Positions 46,506-57,000 of a stretch of 64,000 nucleotides of DNA are shown one piece after another (the stretch's first letter is position 1; each line of letters opens with the position of its first letter). The notes beneath the pieces are model-generated. The model had not been told where the DNA came from. It worked only from the letters and a program-made list of their open reading frames with translations, and made no database searches. The translations under genes were made by a program, and so were the position numbers. Source of the stretch: Arcobacter sp. CECT 8983 (lineage in GTDB: Bacteria > Campylobacterota > Campylobacteria > Campylobacterales > Arcobacteraceae); assembly GCF_004118855.1 (NCBI RefSeq), contig NZ_PDKF01000007.1:93977-157976 (forward strand). The letters run 5' to 3'.

Positions 46506-47153
46506 AACAACTCTAGGAGGTAAAGAAAGTTGTCTTTCTTTCTTTATTCCTTCTAACTCTAATATCTCATCATCTACACTAGTACTAGAACTAGCAGAAG
46601 CTAAGATATTTCCATTTGATACATCAATTAATTTTATAAATACAATCAATGTCTCTGTTGTAATTGTATATGTACCTACAACAGCAAACTTACCATCAAC
46701 TGTCTTATTAGTAATATCTCTTTGTTCTCTTGTTAAAAGATTTAAGCCATGTTGTCCATAAGAGAAATTTTCACTTAATTCAACTTGTCTTACTATAATA
46801 TTTTTATTTAATAAAGCATCTTTTAAATGTTCAGATAATAAAAAACCTAATTTTGACCTATTTTCTAACTTATCAATATTTACAAAGTCTGATACTAAAA
46901 CAACATCATCATCTAGTATATATCTATCAAGTCTAGCTGAAGTTTTTTTAATTAGATTTGTTACTAATGAATTAAAATCATTTGAACCTGTAATTTTTTT
47001 ATGATTACTAGGAGCTTTTTTAGCTATATTTTCCATAAAAGATGGAAGGTCTTCACTTCCTGTCATCTTCTTTAATGAACAAGAAGTAAATAAAAAAAGA
47101 GGGATTGAAACTAATATTATTAGTTTACTTATTTGTAAAAAAGCCTTTATCAT
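46500..47153 (-). CDS. FlgO-domain lipoprotein
   Basis: A 217-residue lipoprotein (lipobox FTSC, Cys25) with a FlgO-type domain (about 60-205). It has VVLVSDFVNIDKLENRSKLG (about 84-103), an ISEHL-like LLSEHLKDALL helix, and VVGTYTITTETLIVFIKLID (about 155-174) leading to a final strand. FlgO was named for an outer-membrane protein needed for flagellar stability in Vibrio. No flagellar genes are near. It lies 6 bp after a second FlgO-type gene, so the pair probably forms one complex. Confidence 0.75.
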   Translation of the reverse strand: MIKAFLQISKLIILVSIPLFLFTSCSLKKMTGSEDLPSFMENIAKKAPSNHKKITGSNDFNSLVTNLIKKTSARLDRYILDDDVVLVSDFVNIDKLENRSKLGFLLSEHLKDALLNKNIIVRQVELSENFSYGQHGLNLLTREQRDITNKTVDGKFAVVGTYTITTETLIVFIKLIDVSNGNILASASSSTSVDDEILELEGIKKERQLSLPPRVVL

Positions 47154-47159
47154 AAATCT

Positions 47160-47852
47160 CTATTTTTCTTGAATGATTTTAATTGTTCTTGCTGGTTTAC
47201 AATCTTTAAAAAGAATACAATCATTTCTTCTATTGTGTAAATACGTTGCTCTTGCACTTGAAATAATTCTTCCAGTAATATTATCAATTACTCTTGCATT
47301 TAAAATCACTTTACCAAATTGTCTTGAATAAGTACCAACTACAACATATGTATTTGGAATTTCATCTTTTAATTTATAAGGGTTTCTTGTAATAAAGTAC
47401 TCACCTTTTTCATTAATAGAAACTGCCATTTGACCTCTATATTCAATTACATTGAAGCCTCTATTTGACATCTCATTAATCATACTTTCACTTACAATTC
47501 TTCCAAACTCTGTAGTCTTTTTAAAATTGTCTAATCTAACAAAAGACGTAATAAGAACAGGTTTGCTAGTATTCATTTTCTTATTTCTCATCATTTGAGT
47601 AGCAAGAGAGTTGATTGAACCTTCTAATGTTCTTTGATTAATCACATTATATTGTAAGTCTTGAGCTATTTTCATATGCTCCTTAGTAACTTGAACCTTG
47701 TTGTTTTCTTTGATTACAGTATATTCATTCTCTGCATCTACTGATTGTGCTTTTTGTCCTGTAGCCCCATTTATAGACGAATGAGCGACACATCCAGAAA
47801 ATAAACTAATTGCTGCTGTAGCAAGACAAGCTTTAGCGAAAGTTTTAAGCAT
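47160..47852 (-). CDS. FlgO-domain lipoprotein
   Basis: A 230-residue lipoprotein (lipobox LFSGC, Cys21) with a fuller FlgO domain than its neighbour: LATQMMRNKKMNTSKPVLIT (about 84-103), SFVRLDNFKKTTEFGRIVSE, and YVVVGTYSRQFGKVILNARV (about 171-190). It ends with a basic CILFKDCKPAR segment. AAAGGGG precedes the ATG. It is the first gene of the pair; together they may be envelope or flagellar-sheath related, which is inference from the domain name only. Confidence 0.78.
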   Translation of the reverse strand: MLKTFAKACLATAAISLFSGCVAHSSINGATGQKAQSVDAENEYTVIKENNKVQVTKEHMKIAQDLQYNVINQRTLEGSINSLATQMMRNKKMNTSKPVLITSFVRLDNFKKTTEFGRIVSESMINEMSNRGFNVIEYRGQMAVSINEKGEYFITRNPYKLKDEIPNTYVVVGTYSRQFGKVILNARVIDNITGRIISSARATYLHNRRNDCILFKDCKPARTIKIIQEK

Positions 47853-47983
47853 AAAATCCCCTTTTTATAATTGCATAAATTTTATTTAAAAACAGCTTAT
47901 AAATTCTTGAAAGCTCCTTATTTCAGCATTTAGTAATTTAATTTGTTTTATTTTAGTACAATAAAAATCTACAAGGAGATTAT

Positions 47984-48532
47984 ATGTCAAAAATAGTAAT
48001 TCCAATTTCAAACGGTTTTGAAGAGATTGAAGCAATTTCAATAATAGATGTTTGTCGAAGAGCAGAGATAGAAGTAGTTATTGCAGGAGTTGAAGCTTTA
48101 GAAACAATAGGAGCACACAAAGTAAAAGTAAGCGCAGATTGTAAAGTTGAAGATATTAAAGAAAATAACTTCGACATGATAGTTCTTCCAGGTGGATTAC
48201 CAAATGCCTTTACACTCGCAGATAATGAACATGTGCAAAGACTTTTAAAAGAGTTTAAAGCAAGTGATAAATATATAGCAGCTATTTGTGCAGCACCATA
48301 TGCCTTACATAAAGCAGAAGTTTTAAATAAAAACTATACTTGTTATCCAAGTTTTGAGCAAAAAATAGTTCCAGAAAATTATATCAGCAATCAAAATGTC
48401 GTAAAAGATGGAAACGTAATCACATCAAGAGGGCCAGCAACAGCTATGGAGTTTGCACTTGAAATAGTAAAACTTCTTGAAGGGGAAAAGATTTATAAGG
48501 AAGTAAAAGAAGGGCTATTAGCAAATAATTAA
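47984..48532 (+). CDS. DJ-1/PfpI-family protein (YajL/ThiJ-like)
   Basis: A 182-residue member of the DJ-1 superfamily. It begins KIVIPISNGFEEIEAISIID, with the conserved early Glu (FEEIE). DMIVLPGGLPNAF (about 65-77) and the nucleophile Cys in AAICAAPYALHKA (about 103-115) follow. ITSRGPATAMEFA (about 146-158) is the third motif. Family members act as protein or nucleotide deglycases or oxidative-stress chaperones, so the exact role is open. AAGGAGAT precedes the ATG, and a hairpin terminator spans the stop. Confidence 0.93.
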   Translation: MSKIVIPISNGFEEIEAISIIDVCRRAEIEVVIAGVEALETIGAHKVKVSADCKVEDIKENNFDMIVLPGGLPNAFTLADNEHVQRLLKEFKASDKYIAAICAAPYALHKAEVLNKNYTCYPSFEQKIVPENYISNQNVVKDGNVITSRGPATAMEFALEIVKLLEGEKIYKEVKEGLLANN

Positions 48533-48550
48533 TTGCTAATAGCTATTTAT
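48514..48550 (+). terminator. terminator after the DJ-1 gene
   Basis: GCTATTAGCAA (48514-48524) and TTGCTAATAGC (48533-48543) form a perfect 11-bp stem with an 8-nt loop containing the stop codon, followed by TATTTAT. The convergent FecR gene ends at its edge. Confidence 0.6.
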
Positions 48551-49122
48551 TATTTATCAAAAGGTGGAATTCTTCCTACCATAGCCTCAAGTTCTCTAAG
48601 CTCATCATCATTATGGTCTATTAGTTTTTTTGCAGGTTTTACAGTACCATCTGCTAAAACCCAATCCATTTCATGGTGAGCTGCTTCATAAAATTTATGC
48701 CCTTTTGCTGTTTTTAATTCTGTTTCTCCATAACAAGTACAAAAATATGATTTCCCATCTTTATGTTGTACATAAACACCAGTTCCTCTAATACCTGCTG
48801 TCATATTTTCTGTTTTAACTTCATGCTTATCTCCACCTTCACCAAACACTGCTAAAACACCACCTGTTACTACATTAAGAGTTTTTAATCCACCCTTTTC
48901 TTCTATTGAAAATTTTGTATCAGAATTTGCTAAAAAAGCATCTTTGCCTATATTAAATTTTATCTTAGATTTTTTACCAGTTTTTACAAAATCTCCAAGT
49001 TTTACAACACTATTTTTTGTAGCTTTTTTGCCATTTATATAAACATCTCCACTACTATGAATCATATCTGCAAATACATTTAGAACAAAAAGAGAACAAA
49101 GTCCAATTATAATTTTTTTCAT
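48550..49122 (-). CDS. exported FecR-domain protein
   Basis: A 190-residue periplasmic protein with a signal peptide (KKIIIGLCSLFVLNVFA). The FecR domain (about 22-125) has GDVYINGKKATKNSVVKLGD, SKIKFNIGKDAFLANSDTKF and LNVVTGGVLAVFGEGG, ending in RGTGVYVQHKDGKSYFCTCYG. There is no N-terminal sigma-binding part, so it is not a classical anti-sigma FecR but the exported type often found beside CHASE2 cyclases. GAGAGG precedes the ATG at 49122; a TTG at 49140 is less likely. It is divergent from just such a cyclase, 48 bp away. Confidence 0.85.
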   Translation of the reverse strand: MKKIIIGLCSLFVLNVFADMIHSSGDVYINGKKATKNSVVKLGDFVKTGKKSKIKFNIGKDAFLANSDTKFSIEEKGGLKTLNVVTGGVLAVFGEGGDKHEVKTENMTAGIRGTGVYVQHKDGKSYFCTCYGETELKTAKGHKFYEAAHHEMDWVLADGTVKPAKKLIDHNDDELRELEAMVGRIPPFDK

Positions 49123-49170
49123 TTTTTGCCTCTCAAACAATAATTTAGTACAAATATTATATCATAAGCA

Positions 49171-51288
49171 ATGAAATTTCTTATTAGACATAAATTATTA
49201 TTCTTTTTTATATCCTTCATACTACTCACTTTTAGTTATTTAAATTTTGATGAAGTAACTAGTAATTTTGATGAAAAAATTAGAGAAATATTTTTTGAAA
49301 TAAGAGGGGAAATTCCCACTACAAATAAAGTAGTAATAATAGATATTGATGAAAAATCAATAAATCAACTTGGACAATGGCCTTTTAGTAGAGACTATAT
49401 GGCACAAGTTTTGGCAAATCTTACAAATGCAGGTGCTGGAATTATAGGTGTTGATATTATATTTTCAGAAGCAGATAGAAGTTCTCCTTCTTATATGTCA
49501 AGAAAACTAAATGTAAAGGGTGAATTTAGAGATAATGATCAACTTTTAGCTGCTGTTATTTCTCAAACACCTACTATATTAGGATATTATTTTACAAAAG
49601 ATTTATCAAAAAATTCCAAACCAACTCCTGTTACAAAATTTACACCTAACTCATCACCTCATCTTTTAAATTTTAAAAATGTAGTTACAAGTATTTCTCC
49701 TATACAAGAGAATGCTTATTCTTCTGGATTTTTTAATGCTTTTAATGATCAACAAGGAAAGATTATAAAAATGCCATTATTACTGCAACATAAAGATAAG
49801 ATCTATCCTTCTTTAGTCTTTGAAATGATTAATATTGCAAGTAATACACAAAATGTAAAAATAGTTCAAGATAACTATGCTATTTCAGGGGTAAAACTTT
49901 CAAATATAGATATACCAACAGATAAACATGGTTTTATGAGAATAAATTTTAGAGGGGCAAAAAAAAGTTTTAAATATATCTCTTTTTTAGATATTTTAAA
50001 TGGCAACTTTGACAAAAATGATATAAATGGAAAATTTATTTTAATAGGAACTTCTATTACTACTTTAGCGGATTTACGTTCTACAATATATGACTTAGCC
50101 ATGCCAGGAGTTGAGATACATGCAAACATGATTGATAACATTTTAAAAGGTGACTTCTTATATGAACCAACATTTGGCAAAGCCATTGATATTTTAATCA
50201 TATTTATTTTAACTGTAATTTTAGGTGTATCTTTACTTTTCCTTTCATCTATTAACATAGTAATTGTTATTGTTGTATTAACTACTATTCTTTATTCATG
50301 CTTTTATTATTTACTATTTTCTCAAGGTCTTATTTTAAATCTTTTTTATCCAATAGTATCAATTATTATAACAAGCTTGAGTGCTTTTTATATAAACTAT
50401 CAAAAAGAGCAAAAGCAAAAAGAGTTTATAAAAGATAAGTTTGCAAAAAAAGTTTCACTGGAAGTTGTTAATGATTTATTATCAAATGACAATAATGATT
50501 TTAAAACAAAAGAAAAAGAGTTAACTATTTTCTTCAGTGACATAAGAGGATTTACAAATATTTCTGAAAAGTTTAAATCTCCTCAAAAACTAATTGAAGT
50601 ACTTAATAAATATTTTGAACCAATGAGTGATGTCATTATTCAAAACCAAGGAACAATTGATAAATTTATAGGTGACGCAATAATGGCCTACTGGAATGCA
50701 CCATGTGATATAGAAAATCATGCTGATAAAGCAGTACAAAGTGCACTTATTCAACTTGAGAAATTAAAAAATCTAAATGAAGAGCTTAAAAAAGATTTTA
50801 ATTTATCTATTCAAATAGGAATAGGAATTCATACCGGAATTGCTGTTGTTGGAGAAATGGGTTCAGAAGGAAGAAGTGACTATACAATTATTGGTGATAA
50901 TGTAAATATAACATCAAGAGTTGAAAGTTTATGTAAATACTTTGGTGTTGATTTATTAATTACTGAATCTACAAAAACCTCACTAAAGCAAAAATACCAT
51001 TTAAAATACTTAGGAAAGGTTATAGTAAAAGGTAAAACTACTGCAATTAAACTCTATGAAGTACTTTTACCAAAAGATTTTAATAAATACCAAGATATCA
51101 AAGAAGATTATGAAAAGGCTATTAAACACTATCAAGATAGAAATTTCGCTGCTAGTAAAATTATTTTTGAAAAGATTGAAGATACCTATTCTTCAAAAAT
51201 AAATAAACTTTATATAAAGAAATGCCATGAGCATATAAATGCAAAAAAAGACAATATTGTTTTAGACTTTGTTATGGATGAGAAATAG
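49171..51288 (+). CDS. CHASE2-domain adenylate/guanylate cyclase
   Basis: A 705-residue membrane sensor. After one N-terminal helix (about 8-25), a periplasmic CHASE2 domain fills about 35-330 (VVIIDIDEKSINQLGQWPFSRD at about 50-71; FILIGTSITTLADLRST; MPGVEIHANMIDNIL). Three membrane helices follow (about 340-410), then a class III cyclase (about 445-630): FFSDIRGFTNISEKF with the metal Asp, FIGDAIMAYWNAP, and GIGIHTGIAVVGEMGSEGRSDYTIIG (two blocks). A TPR-like tail ends it. It would make cAMP or cGMP in response to a periplasmic cue. The FecR protein next door is a likely partner. Confidence 0.93.
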   Translation: MKFLIRHKLLFFFISFILLTFSYLNFDEVTSNFDEKIREIFFEIRGEIPTTNKVVIIDIDEKSINQLGQWPFSRDYMAQVLANLTNAGAGIIGVDIIFSEADRSSPSYMSRKLNVKGEFRDNDQLLAAVISQTPTILGYYFTKDLSKNSKPTPVTKFTPNSSPHLLNFKNVVTSISPIQENAYSSGFFNAFNDQQGKIIKMPLLLQHKDKIYPSLVFEMINIASNTQNVKIVQDNYAISGVKLSNIDIPTDKHGFMRINFRGAKKSFKYISFLDILNGNFDKNDINGKFILIGTSITTLADLRSTIYDLAMPGVEIHANMIDNILKGDFLYEPTFGKAIDILIIFILTVILGVSLLFLSSINIVIVIVVLTTILYSCFYYLLFSQGLILNLFYPIVSIIITSLSAFYINYQKEQKQKEFIKDKFAKKVSLEVVNDLLSNDNNDFKTKEKELTIFFSDIRGFTNISEKFKSPQKLIEVLNKYFEPMSDVIIQNQGTIDKFIGDAIMAYWNAPCDIENHADKAVQSALIQLEKLKNLNEELKKDFNLSIQIGIGIHTGIAVVGEMGSEGRSDYTIIGDNVNITSRVESLCKYFGVDLLITESTKTSLKQKYHLKYLGKVIVKGKTTAIKLYEVLLPKDFNKYQDIKEDYEKAIKHYQDRNFAASKIIFEKIEDTYSSKINKLYIKKCHEHINAKKDNIVLDFVMDEK

Positions 51289-52423
51289 AATTTCTACAGA
51301 ATAATCTATTTTTTTCCCAAAAGTCTAAAAAACTATGAGAGATAGATTTATCTCTCATATATTCATAGGCATTTGATGATTTTTTGAAGTAAGCATCATC
51401 TTTTTTTGATAACTTTTCTAAAGAGTTTTTCACCTCATCAAATGAATTTATATCAATGACATATCCAAACTCTTTTTTTACAAAACTACTTGGACCACCA
51501 CTATTTGTAACTATTACAGGAAGTGAGGAAGCCAAAGCTTCTAATACAACTTGACCTAAAGTATCAGTTGTAGAAGGGAAAATAAAACAATCACTTGAAG
51601 CATATATTTGAGATAACTCCCTTTTTTGTTTTCTTCCTAAAAAAACTATATTTTTAAGCTCTTCTTTTCTTTCTAACTCAAACTCTAAATCCCCTACTAA
51701 AATAAGTTTTGCATTTTCTAGTTTTAACTTTTTCCAATGTTCTATTAACAAATCAACATTCTTTTCTACAGATAATCTACCTACATACAAAACTTTAAAA
51801 TCATTTTCTTTAATATCATACTTTTCCCATATATTCTCATTTTTATAGGATTTATCAAAGTTTTCTATATTTATTCCTGCTTTTAGAAGATATAAATCAT
51901 CTCTTTTAAAAGCTAACTGCTTTTCTATGATATCTATATATTCACAAGACCTAGAAAATAAAGCAGTAAAACTTTTATAAAAAAGCTTCAAATACATAAG
52001 TGTGATTTTCTTTATAAATTTACTTTTTGTATTTTTATACATATATGAAGGAAAGTCAGTATGATATATTCCTGCAACTGGTATGTTTAAAAGTTTTGCA
52101 CTAATCAAAGCACATAATCCAACAGTCCCAGGAGTTGAGATATGTAGTAAATCAGGATTTAGCTCTTTGATTTTATTTTTTATTTTAGAAAAATTAGGAA
52201 TAACCAAATCTAAAGAGTTATAAAAAGGCATTTTAATTTTAAAAATAGGTTTTATATTAAAAATATTTTCTATTTCTTCATAATGTCTTTTTGAAGTTGA
52301 ACTTATCACATAAAAATCTTTCTTATGTTTTATTGCTTCTTTACAATAGTCTTGAATAAATCTTGATACACCGTTTAAGTCATATACTGTATCACTTACT
52401 AAACATACTTTTATATCATTCAT
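51272..52423 (-). CDS. glycosyltransferase family 4 protein
   Basis: A 383-residue GT-B glycosyltransferase of family GT4. The N-terminal part has KVCLVSDTVYDLNGVSRFIQ (about 5-24) and HISTPGTVGLCALISAKLL (about 94-112). The donor-binding half has VLYVGRLSVEKNVDLLIEHW (about 211-230) and the EX7E-like region EALASSLPVIVTNSGGPSSF (about 299-318). Donor and acceptor are unknown. The 3' end overlaps the cyclase gene by 17 bp tail to tail. It is divergent from the LpxH-like phosphoesterase; such pairs occur in glycolipid loci. Confidence 0.9.
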   Translation of the reverse strand: MNDIKVCLVSDTVYDLNGVSRFIQDYCKEAIKHKKDFYVISSTSKRHYEEIENIFNIKPIFKIKMPFYNSLDLVIPNFSKIKNKIKELNPDLLHISTPGTVGLCALISAKLLNIPVAGIYHTDFPSYMYKNTKSKFIKKITLMYLKLFYKSFTALFSRSCEYIDIIEKQLAFKRDDLYLLKAGINIENFDKSYKNENIWEKYDIKENDFKVLYVGRLSVEKNVDLLIEHWKKLKLENAKLILVGDLEFELERKEELKNIVFLGRKQKRELSQIYASSDCFIFPSTTDTLGQVVLEALASSLPVIVTNSGGPSSFVKKEFGYVIDINSFDEVKNSLEKLSKKDDAYFKKSSNAYEYMRDKSISHSFLDFWEKNRLFCRNSISHP

Positions 52424-52502
52424 TTTGAAATTTTATTACCTATTAATTACAAAGGTATTACATGTTATTAACTTGTAACCAAGATGGCATAAACTTCTTT
52501 TT

Positions 52503-53240
52503 ATGAAATATAAAAGTATCTTTATCTCAGATGTTCATTTAGGAACAAAACATTCAAATACAAAAATGTTGCTTGATTTTTTTAAGCACAATGATAGTGA
52601 AAACCTTTTTTTAGTTGGTGATATTATTGATGGTTGGTCTATAAAAAGGAAGTTTATCTGGCCTCAAACCCATTCTGATGTCATTCAAAAAATACTTAAA
52701 AAAGCAAGAAAAGGTTGTAAGGTTACATTTATAACTGGTAACCATGATGAGTTTTTAAGACCTTTTGTTCCTTTGATATTAGGAGACTCTTTGGATATAA
52801 AAAATGAGTTGGAATATAAGTCAATCAAGGGCAAAAAATATCTCATAACACACGGTGATTTCTTTGATTCAATAACAATGACTAAAAAATGGCTTGCTAT
52901 CTTAGGTGATTATGGATATGACTTATTATTAAACGTAAATCAGTTTTTAAACTACTTTAGAAACAAGCTTGGAATCAAATCAAAATGGTCACTATCAAAA
53001 TATGTCAAAGACAATGTTAAATCCTCTGTCTCTTTTATCACTGATTTTGAAGATACCCTTGCAAATCATGCAAAACATAAACAATATGATGGCATAATAT
53101 GTGGACATATCCATAAAGCAGAGATACGAAATATAGATACAATAGAGTATCTAAACTGTGGGGATTGGGTTGAGTCTTGTACTGCAGTTGTTGAAACTTT
53201 AGAGGGAGAATTTAAAATCATAAATTGGCTAGATAAATGA
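52503..53240 (+). CDS. metallophosphoesterase, LpxH-like (UDP-diacylglucosamine diphosphatase family)
   Basis: A 245-residue calcineurin-type phosphoesterase with a full two-metal site: SDVHLGTKHSNT (about 8-19), VGDIIDGWSI (about 38-47), TGNHDEF (about 79-85), THGDFFDS (about 118-125) and CGHIHKAEIR (about 199-208). This is the COG2908 type, which includes lipid A enzyme LpxH and relatives of unknown lipid substrate. It overlaps a patatin gene by 4 bp and is divergent from a GT4 gene, which suggests lipid or glycolipid turnover. True LpxH function is possible but not shown. Confidence 0.85.
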   Translation: MKYKSIFISDVHLGTKHSNTKMLLDFFKHNDSENLFLVGDIIDGWSIKRKFIWPQTHSDVIQKILKKARKGCKVTFITGNHDEFLRPFVPLILGDSLDIKNELEYKSIKGKKYLITHGDFFDSITMTKKWLAILGDYGYDLLLNVNQFLNYFRNKLGIKSKWSLSKYVKDNVKSSVSFITDFEDTLANHAKHKQYDGIICGHIHKAEIRNIDTIEYLNCGDWVESCTAVVETLEGEFKIINWLDK

Positions 53241-53980
53241 AACTAGGATTAGTATTAAGTGGTGGTGCAGCAAGGGGAGCTTTTCATCTTGGAGTATTAC
53301 AGTTTTTAGAAGAACAAAATATTAAAATAGATACTTATTCAGGTAGCTCAATTGGAGCTATTATCTCAGTTTCCCATGCAAGTGGAATAAGTGCAAAAGA
53401 ACAACTAAAAATTTTCTCATCAAATGACATCAAACAAGTTTTAAAATTTAATTACCTCAACAAAGGTTTATTAAAAATAGATACAAAACACCAAATACTA
53501 AATGAGCTTCTTCCAATAAAAAAACTTGAAGACCTACCAAAGAAAGTATATATAAATGCCTATGATTTAAAATCAAAAAAGCTTTACTATTTTGATAAAG
53601 GAGATAGTCATGAACTTTGTATGGCATCAAGTGCTTTAACACCTCTATTTAGACCTATAAAATATAAAAATATGGAACTAATAGATGGAGGTTTATTTGA
53701 CAATATGCCTATCAAACCCTTACTTGATTTAAAACATGAAATATATACAGTAGATGTAATGCCTAGTAAAAATATCCTAAATGAAAAAGCTAGTTACAAT
53801 CCAATTAAGAGAATAAAAAGAAAAATCTTCAAACAACTAATTGAAAATGCAAAATATAGCATAGAACATACAAATCACTATATTACTTCCCCTAAAATAA
53901 GGCACTTTAAAATGTTTACTTTTAAAGAGCTAAATAATTGTTTTAACTTAGGATATAAAGAAGCACAAAAACATTTTTAG
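53237..53980 (+). CDS. patatin-like phospholipase
   Basis: A 247-residue patatin-family lipid acyl hydrolase. The oxyanion loop is LSGGAARGAFHLGVL (about 7-21). The Ser nucleophile is in SGSSIGAI (about 36-43), and the dyad Asp in IDGGLFDNMP (about 151-160). Family length is normal, without a signal peptide, so it acts in the cytoplasm or at the inner membrane. It is coupled to the LpxH-like gene (4-bp overlap), which supports a joint role in lipid processing. Confidence 0.92.
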   Translation: MKLGLVLSGGAARGAFHLGVLQFLEEQNIKIDTYSGSSIGAIISVSHASGISAKEQLKIFSSNDIKQVLKFNYLNKGLLKIDTKHQILNELLPIKKLEDLPKKVYINAYDLKSKKLYYFDKGDSHELCMASSALTPLFRPIKYKNMELIDGGLFDNMPIKPLLDLKHEIYTVDVMPSKNILNEKASYNPIKRIKRKIFKQLIENAKYSIEHTNHYITSPKIRHFKMFTFKELNNCFNLGYKEAQKHF

Positions 53981-53981
53981 A

Positions 53982-53987
53982 TATAAT
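53982..53987 (+). promoter_or_regulatory. likely -10 box of dnaE
   Basis: TATAAT directly after the patatin stop, 37 bp before the dnaE ATG. No clear -35; the upstream stretch is T-rich (ACATTTTTAGA). Confidence 0.5.
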
Positions 53988-54023
53988 TAAATCTATAAGA
54001 AATCCAAAATAAAAGTTAAATTC

Positions 54024-57000
54024 ATGTCAGAAATACCAAAGTTTACCCATTTACATTTACATACAGAATATTCATTACTTGATGGTGCAAACAAGATTAA
54101 ACCCCTTGCAAAAAAAATAAAAGAGTTAGGAATGGACAGTGTTGCCATGACAGACCATGGAAACATGTTTGGAGCTATTGACTTTTATAATGCAATGAGA
54201 GCGCAAGGTGTAAAACCAATCATTGGAATGGAAGCATATATTCACAACTCTGAAGAAATAGGTGACAAATCTACAAAACAAAGATTTCACTTATGTTTAT
54301 ATGCAAAAAATGACACTGGATATAAAAACCTTATGTATCTTTCATCACAAGCTTATATGCATGGTTTTTACTACTATCCTAGAATTAATAAAAAGATGTT
54401 AAGGGAAAATTCTGAAGGTCTAGTTTGTAGTGCTGCTTGTCTTCAAGGAGAAGTAAACTGGCATTTAAATTTACAAAATGAAAGAAACGTAAAAAACGGT
54501 GCTAAAGGTTATGAAGAAGCGAAAAGAATTGCCTTAGAATACAAAGATATCTTTGGAGATGATTTTTATTTAGAGATTATGAGACATGGTATTGGTGACC
54601 AGCACTTTGTTGATGACCAAATCTTAAGAATTTCACAAGAAACAGGAATAAAAGTAGTTGCTACAAATGATACACACTACTTAAAACAAAAAGATGCTGA
54701 TGCCCATGAAGCATTTATGTGTATTGCAATGAATAAACTTTATGATGATCCAAATAGATTAAGACACTCAGTTCATGAATTTTATTTAAAATCACCAGAA
54801 CAAATTGCAATGCTTTATGCTGATATTCCTGAAGCAATAGAAGCAACTCAAGAGATTGCTGATAAATGTAATTTAGAGATAAAACTAGGAGATCCTACTC
54901 CACCAAACTTTAAATTTACTAGAGATAAATTAAGAGAACAAAATCTTGAAATACCATTTCCAGATGAAGAATACTCTTTAGAAAACGATAAAGCCTTATT
55001 TATCCATGAATGTTGGAAAGGTTTAGAAGATAGACTTAAAATTGTTCCAGAGGAAAAACATCAAGAGTATAGAGACCGACTTCAAGTTGAAATTGATATT
55101 ATTAATAACATGAAATTCCCAGGATATATGCTTATTGTATGGGATTTCGTTATTGTAGCAAAACAGATGAAAATCCCTGTTGGTCCAGGAAGGGGTTCTG
55201 CTGCGGGAAGTTTAGTTGCCTATTCTTTATATATTACAGATATTGACCCTATGCCTTATGGCTTACTATTTGAGAGGTTCCTAAATCCAGAAAGGGTATC
55301 GATGCCCGATATTGATATGGACTTCTGCCAAAGTAGAAGGGGAGAAATTATTGACTATGTTGTTCAACAGTATGGTAGGGAAAACGTTGCTCAAATTATT
55401 ACCTTTGGTAAACTTCTTGCAAAAGGGGTTATTAGAGACGTTGCCAGAGTTCTTGATATGCCATACTCAAAAGCAGATGCAATGGCAAAGCTTATTCCAG
55501 ATGAACTTGGAATTAATCTTGTAGATTCATATGAAAAAGAACCAAAGATTAAAGAACTTTGTGACTCAGATCCACTATCAAAAAGAGTGTGGGAGTTTGC
55601 TTTAGCCTTAGAAGGTCTAAATAGAAATGCAGGTACACACGCAGCTGGTGTTGTTATTTCAAATGAACCTTTATGGAAAAAAACACCTCTATTTAAACCT
55701 TCTGGACTAGATACAATTGCAACCCAATATAATGGTAAATATGTAGAAGATGTTGACTTAATTAAATTCGACTTCTTAGGTCTAAAGACCCTAACAGTTA
55801 TTGAAGAAGCAAATAAACTTATTGAAAAAAGACATGGAAAAAGAGTTGACTTCTTAACAACAGATGTTAATGATAAAGGTGTTTATGACCTAATCCAAAC
55901 AGGTAATACAATTGGATTATTCCAGATAGAATCGGCTGGTATGCAAGATCTTGCAAAAAGACTTAAACCTTCAGGATTTGAAGATATCATTGCGATGCTT
56001 GCACTTTATAGACCAGGTCCGATGGAGTCAGGGATGCTTGATGACTTTATTGATAGAAAACATGGACGAGCAGAAATTTCTTACTTCTATGATGAATTTA
56101 TTGAACCATTACAACCTATTCTAGAACCAACTTACGGGGTTATTGTTTACCAAGAGCAAGTTATGCAGATTGTGCAGACAATCGGTGGTTTCTCACTTGG
56201 TGGTGCGGACTTAGTTAGACGGGCTATGGGTAAAAAAATTAAAGAAGAGATGGATAGACTTAAAGGTGAGTTTGCCCAAGGTGGAGTAAAAAAAGGTTAT
56301 GTAAAAGAGCATTGTGAAGAACTGTTCGACCTGATTGTAAAATTCGCAGGATATGGTTTTAATAAATCTCACTCAGCTGCTTATGGATTAGTTACATTCT
56401 ATACCTCATATTTAAAATGCTACTACCCTGCTGAATTTATGGCGGCACTTCTTACACTAGAAAAAGATAACACAGATAAAGTTGTAAAATATGTGGATGA
56501 AGTTAAAAGATTAGGTCTAGATCTTTTCCCACCTGATATAAATAAATCTGACCTTGTATTCTCTGCAAAGAAAATTGATGGTGAAGAAGTTGTAATGTTT
56601 GGTATGGGTGCTATTAAAGGTGCAGGTGATGTTGCTATTAACTCAATTTTAAAAGAAAGAAAAGAGAATGGTGACTTTAAAGATATGTCTGACTTTATTT
56701 CTCGTATTGATGGAAGTAAAGTAAATAAAAGAGTAATAGAATCCCTTACAAAATCAGGTGCTTTTGATTGCTTTATGTATTCTAGAAAATCTTTATTAGA
56801 TCAAATAGAAGTTATTGGTGATACAGTAAGTAAAGCAATGACTGCAAAAAAAATGGCAACGGGATCACTTTTTGGTGACAGTGAAGAGCTTACTAGAATT
56901 GAACTTGATTTAGAACACTTACCAGAATATGAACCAAAAGAGATACTAGAGTTTGAGAAAGCTTCTTTAGGTTTTTATGTATCAGGACACCCTTTAGATA

